NCBI RefSeq assembly: GCF_001693735.1
Contig: NZ_LWDV01000007.1
Coordinates: 147,617 to 211,616 of the forward strand
DNA from: Orenia metallireducens
Lineage (GTDB): Bacteria; Bacillota; Halanaerobiia; Halobacteroidales; Halobacteroidaceae
DNA: 64,000 nucleotides
Reading direction: 5' to 3'
In this document: piece by piece, positions 8,482-16,733 of the stretch
Position numbering within the stretch: position 1 is the first letter of the stretch
How the letters are laid out: every line of letters starts with the position of its first letter
Program-made: the position numbers and the translations under genes
Notes under the pieces: model-generated
The model's input: the letters and a program-made list of their open reading frames with translations, nothing else
The model's database searches: none
What the model was told of the DNA's origin: nothing

Positions 8482-8788
8482 ACTCCACCCCTTTTCCATA
8501 TATTTACATACACCTCATTATACTCTCATGTCAACCACTTGTCAAATTTTGGATAAAACTTGTGAGATAATTCATTATAATAACCTTATTACAATTTTAT
8601 ATACTATTTATTTTAAGATCAGGAAGTGGTTATAACTTATATGACTTTAAGTAAATTTATAGATGAAAGCTTACTTTGCAGGTATATAGGATTTGATGAC
8701 TATAATAAATAGTACGAATGCAAAATTAGATCTTTATGTTCCAAAAAAAAATAAAAGTTACCTATTAGGTAACTTTTATAAGTCAGAA
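8482..8788. other. Gap between sigH-like gene and comFA
   Basis: AT-rich, with no convincing gene. A 23-codon plus-strand frame at 8641-8712 lacks a good ribosome site. The right-hand end is the terminator of the sigma factor gene at 8742-8779. Confidence 0.5.
8742..8779 (-). terminator. Terminator of sigH-like gene
   Basis: Minus strand AAAAGTTACC-TAAT-GGTAACTTTT hairpin followed by TTTTTTTTT, just after the stop codon of the sigma factor gene. Confidence 0.85.
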
Positions 8789-9445
8789 TTAGTATGTATC
8801 ATATAACTCACTTTTTAGTTTCTCTTTCAATTCATCAATCTTACGCCGGGCACGTTGTAAGGCATTATCTACAGTCTTTACACTACCATCAATCTCATCA
8901 GATATCTCTTTATAGGATTTTCCTTCTATGTACTTATTAAATACATCCCATTCTAATTGAGTCAACATCTGTTTTAGTTGATAACTTACCTCTTTTACTA
9001 GTTCCCGATTTACATAATTCTTCTCTGGATCATTATGATGGTCTGGCAAGATATCCAATAGTGTCCGTCCTCTTCCTCCATCATCTTTAGAATAACTTAT
9101 CTTCTTATCAATAGAGGTGGAATTATTAAGCGGCATATGCTTTTGACGATTAGCTGTTTTAATCGCTGAAATAAGCTGTCGATTAACACATAAGTGAGCA
9201 AAACCACGAAAAGATGCTTCTCTTTTTACCTTATAATCTCTGATTGCTTTATATAATCCTACCAATCCTTCTTGAATAACATCATCATTATCTAGCCCTT
9301 TAATATAAAATAATTTTGACTTAGCATAAACAATATCAATATTATTATTGATTAGGTACTTTTCAGCAAGCTTGTCTCCATTTTGTGCTAAAATAATTAG
9401 TTCATGCTCAGACATCTTATTATATTTATTACAGGCTTTACTCAT
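8789..9445 (-). CDS. sigH: SigH-family RNA polymerase sigma factor
   Basis: A 218-residue sigma-70 family factor most like SigH (Spo0H), which in Bacilli and Clostridia drives early sporulation and competence genes. Region 2 is visible at about residues 25-100 (DDVIQEGLVGLYKAIRDY, SFRGFAHLCVNRQLISAI) and region 4 at about 160-210 (YIEGKSYKEISDEI, SVKTVDNALQRARRKI). The ATG at 9445 has an AGGTGGGG ribosome site, while the internal ATG at residue 11 has none. It has a consensus-like promoter at 9500-9528. Placement near comFA is suggestive, because SigH also controls competence in related bacteria, but no SigH promoter was searched for. Confidence 0.88.
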   Translation of the reverse strand: MSKACNKYNKMSEHELIILAQNGDKLAEKYLINNNIDIVYAKSKLFYIKGLDNDDVIQEGLVGLYKAIRDYKVKREASFRGFAHLCVNRQLISAIKTANRQKHMPLNNSTSIDKKISYSKDDGGRGRTLLDILPDHHNDPEKNYVNRELVKEVSYQLKQMLTQLEWDVFNKYIEGKSYKEISDEIDGSVKTVDNALQRARRKIDELKEKLKSELYDTY

Positions 9446-9499
9446 CCTATCCCCACCTTATTTGGATGTTTTAACGTTGGTCCATAATAAACACAAATA

Positions 9500-9528
9500 A
9501 TTATACCATATTATAGTTAGCTAGTCAA
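9500..9528 (-). promoter_or_regulatory. Sigma-A-type promoter of sigH-like gene
   Basis: Minus strand TTGACT, 17 bases, TATAAT, ending 55 bases before the start codon. The spacer and flank hold repeated TATAGTTA/TAACTATA words, an AT-rich dyad that could bind a regulator. Confidence 0.7.
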
Positions 9529-9624
9529 AGTATAGTTAACTACTATAGTGATCATTGATATAAAATTAATTTCGAGCTTAAGATCAAGATACATAATCAA
9601 ACTTATACTTAAACTCAATAACCA

Positions 9625-9750
9625 TTATACCAACTTTGATAATAGAACATCTAAGTTACCACCACTAGCTAGATAAATAACAAAGACCAAAATCACCACC
9701 ATAAGTACAAGTATACCATATTCCATTAAACTAAAATTATTATTTCCCAT
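9625..9750 (-). CDS. 41-residue single-pass membrane peptide
   Basis: A small gene with a strong ribosome site (GGAGG 9 bases before the ATG at 9750). The peptide starts MGNNNFSLMEYG, continues with one clear hydrophobic helix (ILVLMVVILVFVIYLA, about residues 13-28) and ends GGNLDVLLSKLV. It is isolated between the SigH-type gene and the hydrogenase operon terminator, so it probably has its own transcript. I do not recognise the family. A single-helix regulatory or sporulation peptide is possible, but that is a guess. Confidence 0.65.
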   Translation of the reverse strand: MGNNNFSLMEYGILVLMVVILVFVIYLASGGNLDVLLSKLV

Positions 9751-9830
9751 AATAATTTACCTCCATAAATAGTGAGAGTATTAATATTATCAGAATAAAA
9801 ACATTAAATCAAACAACTCACACTAAGATT

Positions 9831-9860
9831 AAAAAAGGCAGATAGATTAATCTATCTGCC
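9831..9860 (-). terminator. Terminator of hydrogenase operon
   Basis: Perfect palindrome GGCAGATAGATTAATCTATCTGCC followed on the minus strand by TTTTTT. A second perfect palindrome (gataagaac-taatatta-gttcttatc, 9864-9889) overlaps the hydA stop codon. Confidence 0.9.
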
Positions 9861-9877
9861 TAAGATAAGAACTAATA

Positions 9878-11578
9878 TTAGTTCTTATCTCTCTTCTGAT
9901 ATTTTGTATGAAGTAGATGATGTGAATGTCCACCTAAAGGCTCACCTAAATAATCATCATATAATTTTTTAATCATTGGATTTTCATGAGATTTTCTGAT
10001 AATTCCAGATTCATCTATATTTCTTAATCCTAAAGCACGTTTTTGCTTAATCTCTTTACTAGTTGGAAGAGGTTGACCTCCACCTCCAACACAACCATTA
10101 GGACAAGCCATAACTTCAATAAAATGATACTTACTATTTCCTGCACGTACTTCATCCAATAATTTAGCTGCATTTGCCAATCCATTAGCAATAGCTACAT
10201 TAACTGTTTGACCTGCAACCTCTAATGATGCTTCTTGAATACCTTCAAACCCTAAGCCAAGTCTTCCTAAAGGCTCTCCATCTAATTCTTCTTTAACAGT
10301 TCTTAATGCTGCTTCAGTTACCCCACCAGTAGTACCAAAGATAGTAGCAGCACCAGTATGAGATCCTAACATTTCATCATATTTTTCATCTGCTAAAGTA
10401 GTAAATTTAATACCCATCTCTTTAATCATACGAGCTAATTCACGAGTAGTCAATACAGCATCAGTATCTCCTAGTAACTCCTCACGTTCTTTTTCAAACT
10501 TCTTAGCTGTACAAGGCATAACTGCAACAGTATAGATATCTTTAGCATCAATGTCAGTCTGCTCCGCATAATAGCTCTTAGAAATAGCAGAGAACATAGA
10601 CATTGGAGATTTAGCACTTGATAAATTATCGATTAAGTCAGGGTAGTTATGCTCACAGAACTTAACCCACCCAGGACAGCAAGAAGTAATATGAGGTAAA
10701 TTCTTATTACCTTTAAATCTCTGAATAAATTCATTTCCTTCTTCCATAATTGTTAAATCAGCTGCAAAGTCTGTAGTAAATACCTTATCAAAGCCTAATC
10801 TTCTTAAAGCAGCAGCCATCTTACCAGTTACTACTGTACCAGCTTCCATTCCAAACTCTTCACCAAGAGTAGATTGGATAGATGGAGCAGTTTGTACTAC
10901 AACATGTTTACTATCATCTTCTAAAGCAGCCCATACTTTGTCTACCTCACTTATTTCAGTAATTGCAGCAGTAGGACAAACAGTAGCACATTGTCCACAG
11001 TTAGCACAGTTAACTTCACTTTGTGGTAAGTTAAATCCTGTACTTACAATAGAATTAAACCCACGCTCTGTAAATTCTAAAGCAGATACTCCTTGTACCT
11101 CTTCACATACTCTTACACAACGTCCACAAAGAATACATTTATTTGGTTCACGTTTTAGTGATGGTCCACTAGCATCTACTGGTAAGTCTCTCTTTTCACC
11201 TTCAAAGTCAACTCTAGTAATCCCTAAATCATGAGTAATATCTTGTAATTCACAAGTTCCGTTTCTATCACATCCTAAACAATCATTAGGATGGTTAGCC
11301 AACAATAACTCTACATTTGTTTTTCTAGCAGCCCTTGCTTTAGAACTATTAGTACTGATCTCCATTCCGTCATTAACTGGAGCTACACAAGATGCTAATA
11401 GTCTTCCACTCTTTACATCTTCTACAACACAGACACGACAAGAACCATGTAAAGATAAATCAGGATGATAACAAAGAGTTGGAATCTCGATTCCTAACTC
11501 ACGAGCAGCTTCTAACAAAGTAGCTCCTTGTTGAACTTCGACTTGCTGACCATCTATTGTCAAAGTAATGGTATCCAT
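9878..11578 (-). CDS. hydA: [FeFe] hydrogenase catalytic subunit, NADH/ferredoxin-linked type
   Basis: Catalytic subunit producing or consuming H2. The 566-residue protein has an N-terminal [2Fe-2S] ferredoxin domain (about 1-80; CYHPDLSLHGSCRVC), the His/Cys [4Fe-4S] site (HPNDCLGCDRNGTCELQ), two [4Fe-4S] clusters (CILCGRCVRVC; CANCGQCATVCP) and all three H-cluster motifs: TSCCPGW (about 297), MPCTAKKFE (about 353) and MACPNGCVGGGGQP (about 490). It is the last gene of a nuoE/ATPase/ferredoxin/nuoF/hydA operon, so the enzyme likely couples H2 to both NADH and ferredoxin (bifurcating type A3). Bifurcation is inferred from the subunit set. Confidence 0.97.
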   Translation of the reverse strand: MDTITLTIDGQQVEVQQGATLLEAARELGIEIPTLCYHPDLSLHGSCRVCVVEDVKSGRLLASCVAPVNDGMEISTNSSKARAARKTNVELLLANHPNDCLGCDRNGTCELQDITHDLGITRVDFEGEKRDLPVDASGPSLKREPNKCILCGRCVRVCEEVQGVSALEFTERGFNSIVSTGFNLPQSEVNCANCGQCATVCPTAAITEISEVDKVWAALEDDSKHVVVQTAPSIQSTLGEEFGMEAGTVVTGKMAAALRRLGFDKVFTTDFAADLTIMEEGNEFIQRFKGNKNLPHITSCCPGWVKFCEHNYPDLIDNLSSAKSPMSMFSAISKSYYAEQTDIDAKDIYTVAVMPCTAKKFEKEREELLGDTDAVLTTRELARMIKEMGIKFTTLADEKYDEMLGSHTGAATIFGTTGGVTEAALRTVKEELDGEPLGRLGLGFEGIQEASLEVAGQTVNVAIANGLANAAKLLDEVRAGNSKYHFIEVMACPNGCVGGGGQPLPTSKEIKQKRALGLRNIDESGIIRKSHENPMIKKLYDDYLGEPLGGHSHHLLHTKYQKRDKN

Positions 11579-11619
11579 TCTTTAGTCACTCCTTCTTAAT
11601 TTCTTGATTTCTTATTCAA

Positions 11620-13422
11620 TTATGCTTGAGAAATTGCATCAAACTTACATTTACTTACACAAGCTCCACAAGAGATACATTTATCTAAATCTATTGTATG
11701 TGGCTCTTTTACAGAACCTTCAATTGCATCAACTGGACAGACTCTAGCACAGGCTGTACATCCGATACAAGCATCTTCATCTATTACATAGCCCTTTAAC
11801 ATATCTTGACAAGCTCCAGCAGGGCATGTTTCATCATAAATATGAGCCTCATACTCATGACGGAAATATTTTAAAGTACTTAATACTGGATTAGGAGCAG
11901 TTTGACCTAAACCACATAAAGAAGTAGATTTGATATTCTCTGCTAATCTTTCTAACATCTCAATATCTCCATCTTTACCTTCACCAGAAGTAATTCTATT
12001 AAGAATTTCTAACATACGTTTTGTACCTTCACGACATGGGGTACACTTACCACAAGACTCGCTTTGAGTAAAGTTAAGGAAGAACCTAGCTACGTCAACC
12101 ATACAAGTACTATCATCCATTACTACTAATCCACCAGATCCCATCATTGCTCCAACTTCTGTCAAGGAATCATAGTCAACTGGTAAATCTAATAGTTCCT
12201 CTGGTAAACATCCACCAGAAGGTCCACCGATTTGAACAGCCTTGAATTTGTTACCATCAGAGATTCCTCCACCAATATCATAGATAATCTCTTTCATAGT
12301 AATACCCATTGGCACTTCAGCAAGACCAGTATTATTAATCTTACCAGTTAAGGCAAATACTTTAGTACCCTTACTTCCTTCAGTACCGATTGCTTTATAA
12401 GCCTTAGCACCATCTCTAATAATATTTGGTACATTAGCATAACTCTCTACATTATTAATGTTAGATGGTTTACCCCATAAACCTTTTTCCGCTGGAAATG
12501 GTGGTCTTGGACGAGGCATACCACGCTTACCTTCAATTGAGTTCATTAATGCAGTCTCTTCACCACATACAAAAGCTCCTGCTCCTGCTTTAATGTGTAA
12601 ATCAAAGTTAAAATCTGTACCAAAGATATTTTCTCCTAATAATCCATACTCTCTAGCATCATCAAGGGCTTTTTGTAGACGCTCAATAGCTAAAGGATAC
12701 TCTGCACGTACATAAACATAACCTTCATCGGCACCAGTAGCATAAGCACCAATCATCATACCTTCAATAATTCTATGAGGATCTCCTTCTAATAAACTTC
12801 TATCCATGAATGCACCTGGATCACCCTCATCGGCATTACAAATAACATACTTCTTATCACTTTCTGCAGCAGCAGCAAATTGCCATTTTAGTCCTGTAGG
12901 AAATCCTCCACCACCACGACCTCTTAATCCTGCTTCTTTAACTTCTTCGATAACTTCTTGTGGAGTCATCTCAGTTAATGCCTTACCAATAGCTTCATAC
13001 CCACCATTAGCAATATATTCTTCAATACTTTCTGGGTCCATATGACCACAGTTTGCTAAAACTAATCTTTGTTGTTTTTTATAGAAATCAATCTCTTCAT
13101 AAGAAGGAATGTTCTTTTTAGTATTTGGTTCAGTATACAATAATCTCTCTACAGTTCTTCCCTTTAAGATATGCTCCTCTACTAATTCAGGCATATCTTC
13201 TGGAGTAAGTTCACAATAAAATACTCCTTCAGGATACATAATCATAATAGGTCCCTTTTCACAGAAACCATGACAACCAGTCTCTACTATTTTAATTTCG
13301 CTAGTTAAATCATGCTTAGCTAACTCTTCTTTTAAAGCATCTTGAGCCTGTTTACAACCAGAAGAAACACAACCTGTTCCTCCACAGACCAGAATATGCG
13401 ATCTATAAATTGATTGTTCCAT
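11620..13422 (-). CDS. hydB: NuoF-like flavin subunit of bifurcating hydrogenase
   Basis: FMN and NADH-binding subunit, thought to house the electron-bifurcating flavin. The 600-residue protein has an N-terminal thioredoxin-like [2Fe-2S] domain (CGGTGCVSSGCKQ ... CHGFCEKGP), the NADH/FMN core with GLRGRGGGGFPTGLKW near residue 167 and CNADEGDPGAFMDR, an SLBB segment, the NuoF [4Fe-4S] motif ESCGKCTPCREG near residue 453, and a C-terminal two-cluster ferredoxin domain (CIGCTACARVCP; CISCGACVSKC). This extended layout is typical of HydB and not of respiratory NuoF. It is 41 bases upstream of hydA. Confidence 0.96.
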   Translation of the reverse strand: MEQSIYRSHILVCGGTGCVSSGCKQAQDALKEELAKHDLTSEIKIVETGCHGFCEKGPIMIMYPEGVFYCELTPEDMPELVEEHILKGRTVERLLYTEPNTKKNIPSYEEIDFYKKQQRLVLANCGHMDPESIEEYIANGGYEAIGKALTEMTPQEVIEEVKEAGLRGRGGGGFPTGLKWQFAAAAESDKKYVICNADEGDPGAFMDRSLLEGDPHRIIEGMMIGAYATGADEGYVYVRAEYPLAIERLQKALDDAREYGLLGENIFGTDFNFDLHIKAGAGAFVCGEETALMNSIEGKRGMPRPRPPFPAEKGLWGKPSNINNVESYANVPNIIRDGAKAYKAIGTEGSKGTKVFALTGKINNTGLAEVPMGITMKEIIYDIGGGISDGNKFKAVQIGGPSGGCLPEELLDLPVDYDSLTEVGAMMGSGGLVVMDDSTCMVDVARFFLNFTQSESCGKCTPCREGTKRMLEILNRITSGEGKDGDIEMLERLAENIKSTSLCGLGQTAPNPVLSTLKYFRHEYEAHIYDETCPAGACQDMLKGYVIDEDACIGCTACARVCPVDAIEGSVKEPHTIDLDKCISCGACVSKCKFDAISQA

Positions 13423-13455
13423 TATCTTTTTACCTCCTTGATAACTTGGAATTGA

Positions 13456-13821
13456 TTAGTCTTCTAATTTAGCAACAGCTAAATCTTCTACAACCTTACC
13501 GTTAACTATATGCTCAACAACAATCTTACTTACGTCATCTTTAGTTAAATTACCATAAGTTATTCTCTCTTTACCTGGCATTTGAACATCTAACAATGGT
13601 TCCTTTTCACACATTCCGATACAGCCAGTTTGTGTTACGATTACATCTAAGTTACGCTTATTTATCTCCGCCATAACAGCTTTTAAAATCTCTCTAGCAC
13701 CAGCAGCAATTCCACAAGTACCCATACCTATAATCACTTTAGCCTTATTACTAGTCTTTCTAGCCTGTATATCCTTTTGAGCTTTCTCTCTTAACTTTCT
13801 TAATTCTTCTAATGATTTCAT
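13456..13821 (-). CDS. Thioredoxin-like [2Fe-2S] ferredoxin of hydrogenase operon
   Basis: A 121-residue thioredoxin-fold [2Fe-2S] protein related to the N-terminal domain of NuoF/HydB. The four cluster Cys are visible: GMGTCGIAAGA (with Cys near residue 34) and QTGCIGMCEKEPL (near residues 75-79). A leading basic helix (LEELRKLREKAQKDIQARK) precedes the domain. It lies 7 bases after the ATPase-like gene and 33 bases before hydB. Such stand-alone subunits occur in many clostridial hydrogenase clusters; the electron-carrier role is inference. The family's second Cys in the first pair appears as GTCG only, with spacing unlike the usual C-x11-C, so the cluster ligation should be checked. Confidence 0.85.
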   Translation of the reverse strand: MKSLEELRKLREKAQKDIQARKTSNKAKVIIGMGTCGIAAGAREILKAVMAEINKRNLDVIVTQTGCIGMCEKEPLLDVQMPGKERITYGNLTKDDVSKIVVEHIVNGKVVEDLAVAKLED

Positions 13822-13828
13822 TAATTAT

Positions 13829-14371
13829 TCACCTCCGCAAGTCTTCTAAACCTTCAGTTAGATAACTTTCTAGCCAAGACAATATTTCAGGAAGATTAAT
13901 CTGAACATCTTCAAGTTCCTCTTTAATTATCCTTGTATCAAAAATAAACTCATTATCATTGATTAAATGCCTATATAATAGGTCAAGATCTGGATTTACC
14001 GATAAAATAGTAATTATAGTCCCTACTAAATCTCCCAAAGGAGCCCTATCAATATGACTATATTTGAAATCAACAGTTATCACAGTTCCCTCTCCAAGGG
14101 TTGACTCAATCTTTAAATCACCTTCACACTGTTTAGCAGCCTGTTGGAACAAGGATAATCCTAACCCAACTTTTCTAGTGGTTCGAGAAGTTACAAAAGG
14201 ATCTAAAACTCTTTTTTGTAACTCTTCACTCATTCCACAGCCATCATCAATAATTTTAATTAATAACTTATCATTTTTTATATCTTCATCGATTAATAAT
14301 TGAATCAACTCTGCTTTTGCTTTAATAGAATTCTGGATAATATCTAAAATATGCAAAGATAATTCTCTCAT
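13829..14371 (-). CDS. Histidine-kinase-like ATPase (HATPase_c) in hydrogenase operon
   Basis: A 180-residue protein with the GHKL ATP-binding fold and no dimerisation/phospho-acceptor domain: N-box HILDIIQNSIKAKA (about 7-20), G1 DDGCGM (about 42), F-box-like DPFVTSRTTRKVGLGLS (about 57-75), and G2 GEGTVITVDF. After residue 105 comes a helical tail without known motifs. It is packed between nuoE (4 bases) and the ferredoxin gene (7 bases). This gene recurs in clostridial NADH-linked hydrogenase operons, but its job is not established; a regulatory kinase-like or assembly role is possible. Confidence 0.88.
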   Translation of the reverse strand: MRELSLHILDIIQNSIKAKAELIQLLIDEDIKNDKLLIKIIDDGCGMSEELQKRVLDPFVTSRTTRKVGLGLSLFQQAAKQCEGDLKIESTLGEGTVITVDFKYSHIDRAPLGDLVGTIITILSVNPDLDLLYRHLINDNEFIFDTRIIKEELEDVQINLPEILSWLESYLTEGLEDLRR

Positions 14372-14375
14372 AATC

Positions 14376-14873
14376 TTAAGCTTTATATTTCTCTAAAATA
14401 GCTGGAATCTTATCAGGTGTTAAACGACCATGAGTATCATCATTAATCATAATTACTGGAGCTAAACCACAAGCACCGATACAAGCTACTGATTCCAAAG
14501 TAAACTTAAGATCTTCAGTAGTCTCTCCATCATCTACACCTAATTCCTCTTTTATCTTGTTTAACACTTGACCACCACCACGTACATGGCAAGCAGTCCC
14601 CATACATACACGGATAATATTTTCACCGCGTGGCTCTAAATGAAATTGAGAATAAAAAGTTACAACACCATAAACTTGGCTTAAGGAAAGATTTAATCTA
14701 TTAGCAATTTCCTTAATAACCTCTTCTGGTAAGTAACCATATTCATCTTGAGCTTTTTGTAATACAGGAATTAAATCCTTTTGCTTTCCTTCATATCCTT
14801 CTAAGATAGTTTTTAATGGAGCTAAATACTTCTCTTTACTCTCTGTAGAATTTCCACATTGGCATTGACCCAT
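14376..14873 (-). CDS. hydC: NuoE-like [2Fe-2S] subunit of bifurcating hydrogenase
   Basis: Thioredoxin-like subunit that relays electrons between the flavin and other clusters. The 165-residue protein has a helical N-terminal domain (LIPVLQKAQDEYGYLP, VYGVVTFYSQFHLEP) and the four cluster Cys: CMGTACHVRGG near residue 90 and CIGACGLAPV near 131. A Cys-containing start, MGQCQCGNSTES, is unusual. The Shine-Dalgarno (AAAGGAGG) lies about 12 bases before the ATG, slightly far. It is the first gene of the operon and lies directly behind the palindromic control region at 14914-15018. Confidence 0.95.
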   Translation of the reverse strand: MGQCQCGNSTESKEKYLAPLKTILEGYEGKQKDLIPVLQKAQDEYGYLPEEVIKEIANRLNLSLSQVYGVVTFYSQFHLEPRGENIIRVCMGTACHVRGGGQVLNKIKEELGVDDGETTEDLKFTLESVACIGACGLAPVIMINDDTHGRLTPDKIPAILEKYKA

Positions 14874-14913
14874 TGTATTTCGCTACCTCCTTTAGTATAA
14901 TTTACAAATTGAT

Positions 14914-15018
14914 AATGTGATATATATTACAGCAATTATAACTCATATAAGTTATAATTATTTTAAAACTTAATGATAATAATAATCAAACCCAGAAATG
15001 TGAATTATATCACATTTC
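14914..15018. promoter_or_regulatory. Two Crp/Fnr-like palindromes and an AT dyad before hydrogenase operon
   Basis: Site 1 (14916-14931) reads TGTGA-TATATA-TTACA, one mismatch from a full palindrome. Site 2 (14999-15014) reads TGTGA-ATTATA-TCACA, a perfect match to the Crp half-site arrangement, extended to GAAATGTGA...TCACATTTC. Their centres are 83 bases apart. Between them is a third dyad, attataact-catata-agttataat (14935-14958), which contains TATAAT words usable as a -10 element. A Crp/Fnr-family regulator is the natural candidate; a redox regulator such as Rex would usually show TTGTTAA/TTAACAA cores, which are not present. Confidence 0.6.
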
Positions 15019-15235
15019 TAACTTACGAATCTAATTATACAGTGTACCTCAATATAATGTCAAAATTGATATTAGTTTAACAAAGTATAAGGAATTAAGT
15101 AATAACTAGGTTTAGATAGGGTTACTCGATTTTAATTGATAATGATTTTCATTATTTTTTGCAAAAGAATAGCCTTGCTTGATATCCAATTAACAATTAA
15201 TAATATGTAATTCCATTATATGCTTAATTCATCCA

Positions 15236-15269
15236 AAAAATAAAAAAGAGAGATCTAATCTCCCTTAAT
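15236..15269 (-). terminator. Terminator of heptose operon
   Basis: Minus strand GGGAGAT-TAG-ATCTCTC followed by TTTTTTATTTTTT; it overlaps the stop codon of the adenylyltransferase gene. Confidence 0.8.
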
Positions 15270-15747
15270 ATCTCTTTAGTATCTCTCCTATAATGTTAGT
15301 TGTAGATGCACCTTTTATCTCTGATACCAAATCAATCTTTCCTCCATAACTTGCTACTACTTCAGCTTCTGGCAACTCTTCTATCTGATAATCTCCACCT
15401 TTAATGTAGATATCAGGTTTTAAGATAGCAATAGTTTCGTTAGCTGTCTTTTCTGAGAAGATAGTTACATAATCAACCACTTCAAGATTTGCTAACATTT
15501 CTGCTCTTTCTATTTCAGGAATTATCGGTCTCTTATCCCCCTTAAGTAACTTAACTGATGAATCACTATTTAGAGCAATTACCAATAAATCCCCCCTGGC
15601 TTTAGCTTCTGCTAGATAACGGGTATGCCCTACATGAAGAATATCAAAGCACCCATTGGTAAAGACAATCTTCTTGCCTTCTGTTTTCTTCTCTTTTAAA
15701 ATAATCTTTAACTGATCTCTTGGTTGAATCTTCTCTATAATACTCAT
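15265..15747 (-). CDS. rfaE2: D-glycero-beta-D-manno-heptose 1-phosphate adenylyltransferase (RfaE2)
   Basis: Transfers AMP to heptose 1-phosphate to make ADP-heptose for the LPS inner core. The 160-residue protein has the nucleotidyltransferase signature TNGCFDILHVGHTRYL near residue 31 and GDKRPIIPEIERAEMLANL, both typical of the HldE C-terminal domain as a separate protein. Its ATG overlaps the kinase stop codon (ATGA), so the two are translationally coupled. Position 3 of a gmhB-rfaE1-rfaE2 run. gmhA and hldD are not in the window. Confidence 0.95.
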   Translation of the reverse strand: MSIIEKIQPRDQLKIILKEKKTEGKKIVFTNGCFDILHVGHTRYLAEAKARGDLLVIALNSDSSVKLLKGDKRPIIPEIERAEMLANLEVVDYVTIFSEKTANETIAILKPDIYIKGGDYQIEELPEAEVVASYGGKIDLVSEIKGASTTNIIGEILKRY

Positions 15748-16733
15748 TGAGCATCACCAATAACCTCTGCTAATTCTTCCCGACTTGTTGTAGCAACACC
15801 GGACTTCTTAACTACAATCCCAGCAGCATAATTGGATAATTTCATAGCTTCTACCATTTCTGCACCACTTGCTAAAGCTAAAGTTAGAGTAGCTATTACT
15901 GTATCACCAGCACCTGTCACATCAAAAACTTCCGTATAATTTGAAGCCGGAATATGGGTTGTTCCAGTGTCAGTAAAGACTTGCATACCTTCTCCACCTA
16001 AAGTTACTAACATTGCTTTAGAGTTTAAATCCTCTTTTAACTTCCATCCAGCCTTTTCAATATCATTAGCTGATTTTAATTTAAACCCCACTGCTTTTTC
16101 TGTCTCCTCTTTATTAGGTGTGGCAATAGTAATACCTTTGAAGGTCATCAATTCATACCTAGAATCAACAGCTATAATCTTATTATGTTTATTAGCAATA
16201 GAGATTACCTCTTCTTTTATCCTGTCAGTAAAGACACCATTACCATAATCCGATAAGATTAAAGCATCAACTTCAACAATAACCTCTTCTACATAATTAA
16301 TTAATTCATCTTCAATTTCTTTGGAGATATCATGGGTCTCTAATTTATCTACCCTTACCATCTGTTGCTTTACAGTCTGACCACCACCAGCTAAAATTCG
16401 AGTCTTAACTGAAGTGGGGCGAGAACTATCTACAATCAGACCATCAGTTATCATTCCATCTGCTTTTAAGTTATCTACTAACTTTTCTCCTACTATATCA
16501 TTTCCAATTACTCCTGCTAAATAGACCTGTCCATCTAAAGCAGCCACATTATTAGCAGCATTGGTCCCTCCACCAGGTAATATCTTATGATCAGTATGCC
16601 TTAATATTAAAACAGGAGCTTCACGAGATAAACGTTCTGGTTGTCCAATAATAAATTCATCTGCAATCATGTCTCCAAGCACCAAAATCCTCCGTTTATC
16701 AAAAGAAGTTAAATAATCAAGCAATTTAACCAT
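15744..16733 (-). CDS. rfaE1: D-glycero-beta-D-manno-heptose-7-phosphate kinase (RfaE1)
   Basis: PfkB-family kinase that phosphorylates heptose 7-phosphate at C1, acting before GmhB and RfaE2. The 329-residue protein shows the PfkB pattern: GDMIADEFIIGQPERLSREAP at the N-terminus, GGGTNAANNVAAL near residue 54, and the catalytic C-terminal motif DVTGAGDTVIATL near residue 270. It starts in a TAATG overlap with the end of gmhB and overlaps rfaE2 by four bases. In many Gram-negatives kinase and adenylyltransferase are fused as HldE; here they are separate. Confidence 0.95.
   Translation of the reverse strand: MVKLLDYLTSFDKRRILVLGDMIADEFIIGQPERLSREAPVLILRHTDHKILPGGGTNAANNVAALDGQVYLAGVIGNDIVGEKLVDNLKADGMITDGLIVDSSRPTSVKTRILAGGGQTVKQQMVRVDKLETHDISKEIEDELINYVEEVIVEVDALILSDYGNGVFTDRIKEEVISIANKHNKIIAVDSRYELMTFKGITIATPNKEETEKAVGFKLKSANDIEKAGWKLKEDLNSKAMLVTLGGEGMQVFTDTGTTHIPASNYTEVFDVTGAGDTVIATLTLALASGAEMVEAMKLSNYAAGIVVKKSGVATTSREELAEVIGDAQ

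Noticed and set aside
8641..8712. 23-codon plus-strand frame MTLSKFIDES... between comFA and sigH genes
   Set aside because: No adequate ribosome site (only AGGAAG at 17 bases) and no recognisable content; probably chance.
10938..11234. Plus-strand frames over hydrogenase, nuoF, gatB and PTS genes
   Set aside because: Antisense to well-supported conserved genes, no ribosome sites, low-complexity Ser/Pro-rich translations.
14999..15014. Rex operator before the hydrogenase operon
   Set aside because: Rex sites in Firmicutes centre on TTGTTAA/TTAACAA or TTGTGAA/TTCACAA; the site here has TGTGA-N6-TCACA spacing, which fits Crp/Fnr better.
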